Source of the DNA: Tenacibaculum discolor
GTDB lineage: Bacteria > Bacteroidota > Bacteroidia > Flavobacteriales > Flavobacteriaceae
Assembly: GCF_003664185.1 (NCBI RefSeq)
Contig: NZ_RCCS01000006.1
Location: 310,001-374,000 of the forward strand
Direction of reading: 5' to 3'
Length of the DNA stretch: 64,000 nucleotides
Shown: piece by piece, positions 63,140-64,000 of the stretch
How the letters are laid out: each line of letters begins with the position of its first letter
How positions within the stretch are numbered: position 1 is the first letter of the stretch
The notes under the pieces: model-generated
What the model was told of the DNA's origin: nothing
The model's database searches: none
The model's input: only the letters and a program-made list of their open reading frames with translations
Made by a program: the position numbers and the translations under genes

Positions 63140-64000
63140 ATGACAACAACTATAACTCCTCTATCAAAAGAACTACAAAACGAACTTCAAGAAGAAATTA
63201 ACTTTAAAACCAAACCTATTGGTGCTTTAGGCGGTTTAGAAAAAATTGCTTTACAAATTGGTTTAATTCAAAATACAACTACTCCTGTACTGTCAAAGCC
63301 TACTATTATGGTTTTTGCAGGAGATCATGGAATTGCGACCACAGGAAAAGTGAGTCCATATCCACAAGAGGTTACGCAACAAATGGTGTTTAACTTTTTG
63401 CAAGGAGGTGCTGCCATCAATGTTTTTTGTAAACAAAATAATATTCTTTTAAATATTGTAGATGCTGGTGTAAATACTGATTTTGAAGCACATCCTCAAC
63501 TTACCGATGCTAAAGTAGCTAAAGGAACTCAAGATTATAGTACTACTAAAGCCATGACGCTAGAACACTGTCAAGAAGCTCTGGAAAAAGGGAGAAAATT
63601 GGTAAGAAAAGTATATAGTGAAGGTTCCAATATTATTGGTTTTGGCGAAATGGGAATTAGCAATACTTCATCTGGAGCTTTATTAATGAGTTATTTTACC
63701 AATACACCTATTGAAAAATGTGTTGGTAGAGGTACTGGAGTTGATGATAAAGGACTACAAACAAAAATCGACACATTACGTGAGGTTTATAAGTTACATG
63801 CCGATTCTATTTCAACACCTATGGAAGCCCTAACTGCTTTTGGCGGATTTGAAATTGTAATGATGTGTGGTGCTATGTTAGAAGCCGCTTCTTTAAAAAT
63901 GACCTTACTTATTGATGGTTTTATTGTTACTTCTGCCCTATTAGCAGCTCATGCAATGAATTCTAATATTCTAGACTATTGCATTTTCTGTCATAATTCA
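63140..64000 (+). CDS. cobT: Nicotinate-nucleotide--dimethylbenzimidazole phosphoribosyltransferase, partial
   Basis: CobT activates the lower-ligand base of cobalamin. The first 287 codons are present and the frame is open to the last base, so the gene continues past the window. Family motifs include TKPIGALGGLEKIA near 24-37, VFAGDHGIATTGKVSPYP near 57-74, GFGEMGISNTS near 172-182 and GRGTGVDDKGL. The start ATG lies 3 bases after the cobU stop. cobS and cobC often follow but lie outside the window. Confidence 0.93.
   Translation, partial: MTTTITPLSKELQNELQEEINFKTKPIGALGGLEKIALQIGLIQNTTTPVLSKPTIMVFAGDHGIATTGKVSPYPQEVTQQMVFNFLQGGAAINVFCKQNNILLNIVDAGVNTDFEAHPQLTDAKVAKGTQDYSTTKAMTLEHCQEALEKGRKLVRKVYSEGSNIIGFGEMGISNTSSGALLMSYFTNTPIEKCVGRGTGVDDKGLQTKIDTLREVYKLHADSISTPMEALTAFGGFEIVMMCGAMLEAASLKMTLLIDGFIVTSALLAAHAMNSNILDYCIFCHNS

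Overview
The window comes from a low-GC (roughly one third G+C) member of the Bacteroidota, most likely a marine Flavobacteriaceae species of the Tenacibaculum/Polaribacter type. Several signs agree: a fused LpxC/FabZ protein, the PglZ-type response regulator PorX of type IX secretion, many DUF families typical of Flavobacteriia (DUF4105, DUF4199, DUF4258, DUF5606), absence of obvious Shine-Dalgarno sites, and promoters of the TTG-N17..22-TANNTTTG type. The genus is an inference; the class-level placement is strong. Most of the window is conserved chromosomal housekeeping sequence, with no prophage, insertion sequence, CRISPR array or tRNA gene seen.

Layout. 1-2577: the end of purL, a 650-bp leader rich in inverted repeats before a small XRE-type regulator, an unusual array of C-rich hairpins, and fabG. 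2671-12776 (minus strand): an M16 peptidase lipoprotein, sucD, then the lipid A block lpxD-like / efp / lpxA / lpxC-fabZ / lpxD with an HD phosphohydrolase. 12926-16554 (plus): porX, tsaE, alanine dehydrogenase, DUF4258. 16551-19784 (minus): a doubly frameshifted DUF1801/YdeI gene, a VOC protein and a RecQ that has lost its zinc cysteines. 19931-23330 (plus): kdsD, tatC, an AhpD-like protein and lptB with an extra C-terminal domain. 23411-29197: pssA, hydrolase, DUF4105 protein, aroQ, two small beta-barrel proteins and xerD. 29215-29315: the SRP RNA. 29492-34617: DUF4199, glycosyltransferase, phosphosugar mutase, MsbA-type ABC exporter. 34674-39102: cca, tsaC-like gene and three glycosyltransferases. 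39135-42353: dapD, ruvX, def, DUF5606, mazG. 42354-43353: a 1-kb repeat island. 43354-53215: SDR, small lipoproteins, priA, hydrolase, VF530 protein, thioredoxin-like protein, aminopeptidase P, gcvT. 53477-57786: a MacAB-like tripartite efflux operon. 57934-64000: DCC protein and a vitamin B12 salvage region.

The B12 region is the clearest functional unit. A consensus promoter inside the end of the btuF-like gene reads into a cobalamin riboswitch, which precedes a BtuB-type TonB receptor and a beta-propeller lipoprotein of BtuG type carrying a surface-export signal. Divergently, cobU and cobT encode the lower-ligand assembly steps. Together they suggest uptake of corrinoids and remodelling.

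The lipid A genes (lpxA, lpxC/fabZ, two lpxD-type genes), kdsD, lptB, msbA-like gene and glycosyltransferases show that much of the window serves envelope building. The most unusual items are the C-rich hairpin array at 1551-1769, the repeated palindromes and operator-like sites around the XRE gene, the LptB C-terminal extension, the RecQ zinc-site loss, the compensating frameshifts at 16551-17147, and the 41-bp tandem hairpin array at 43036-43252.
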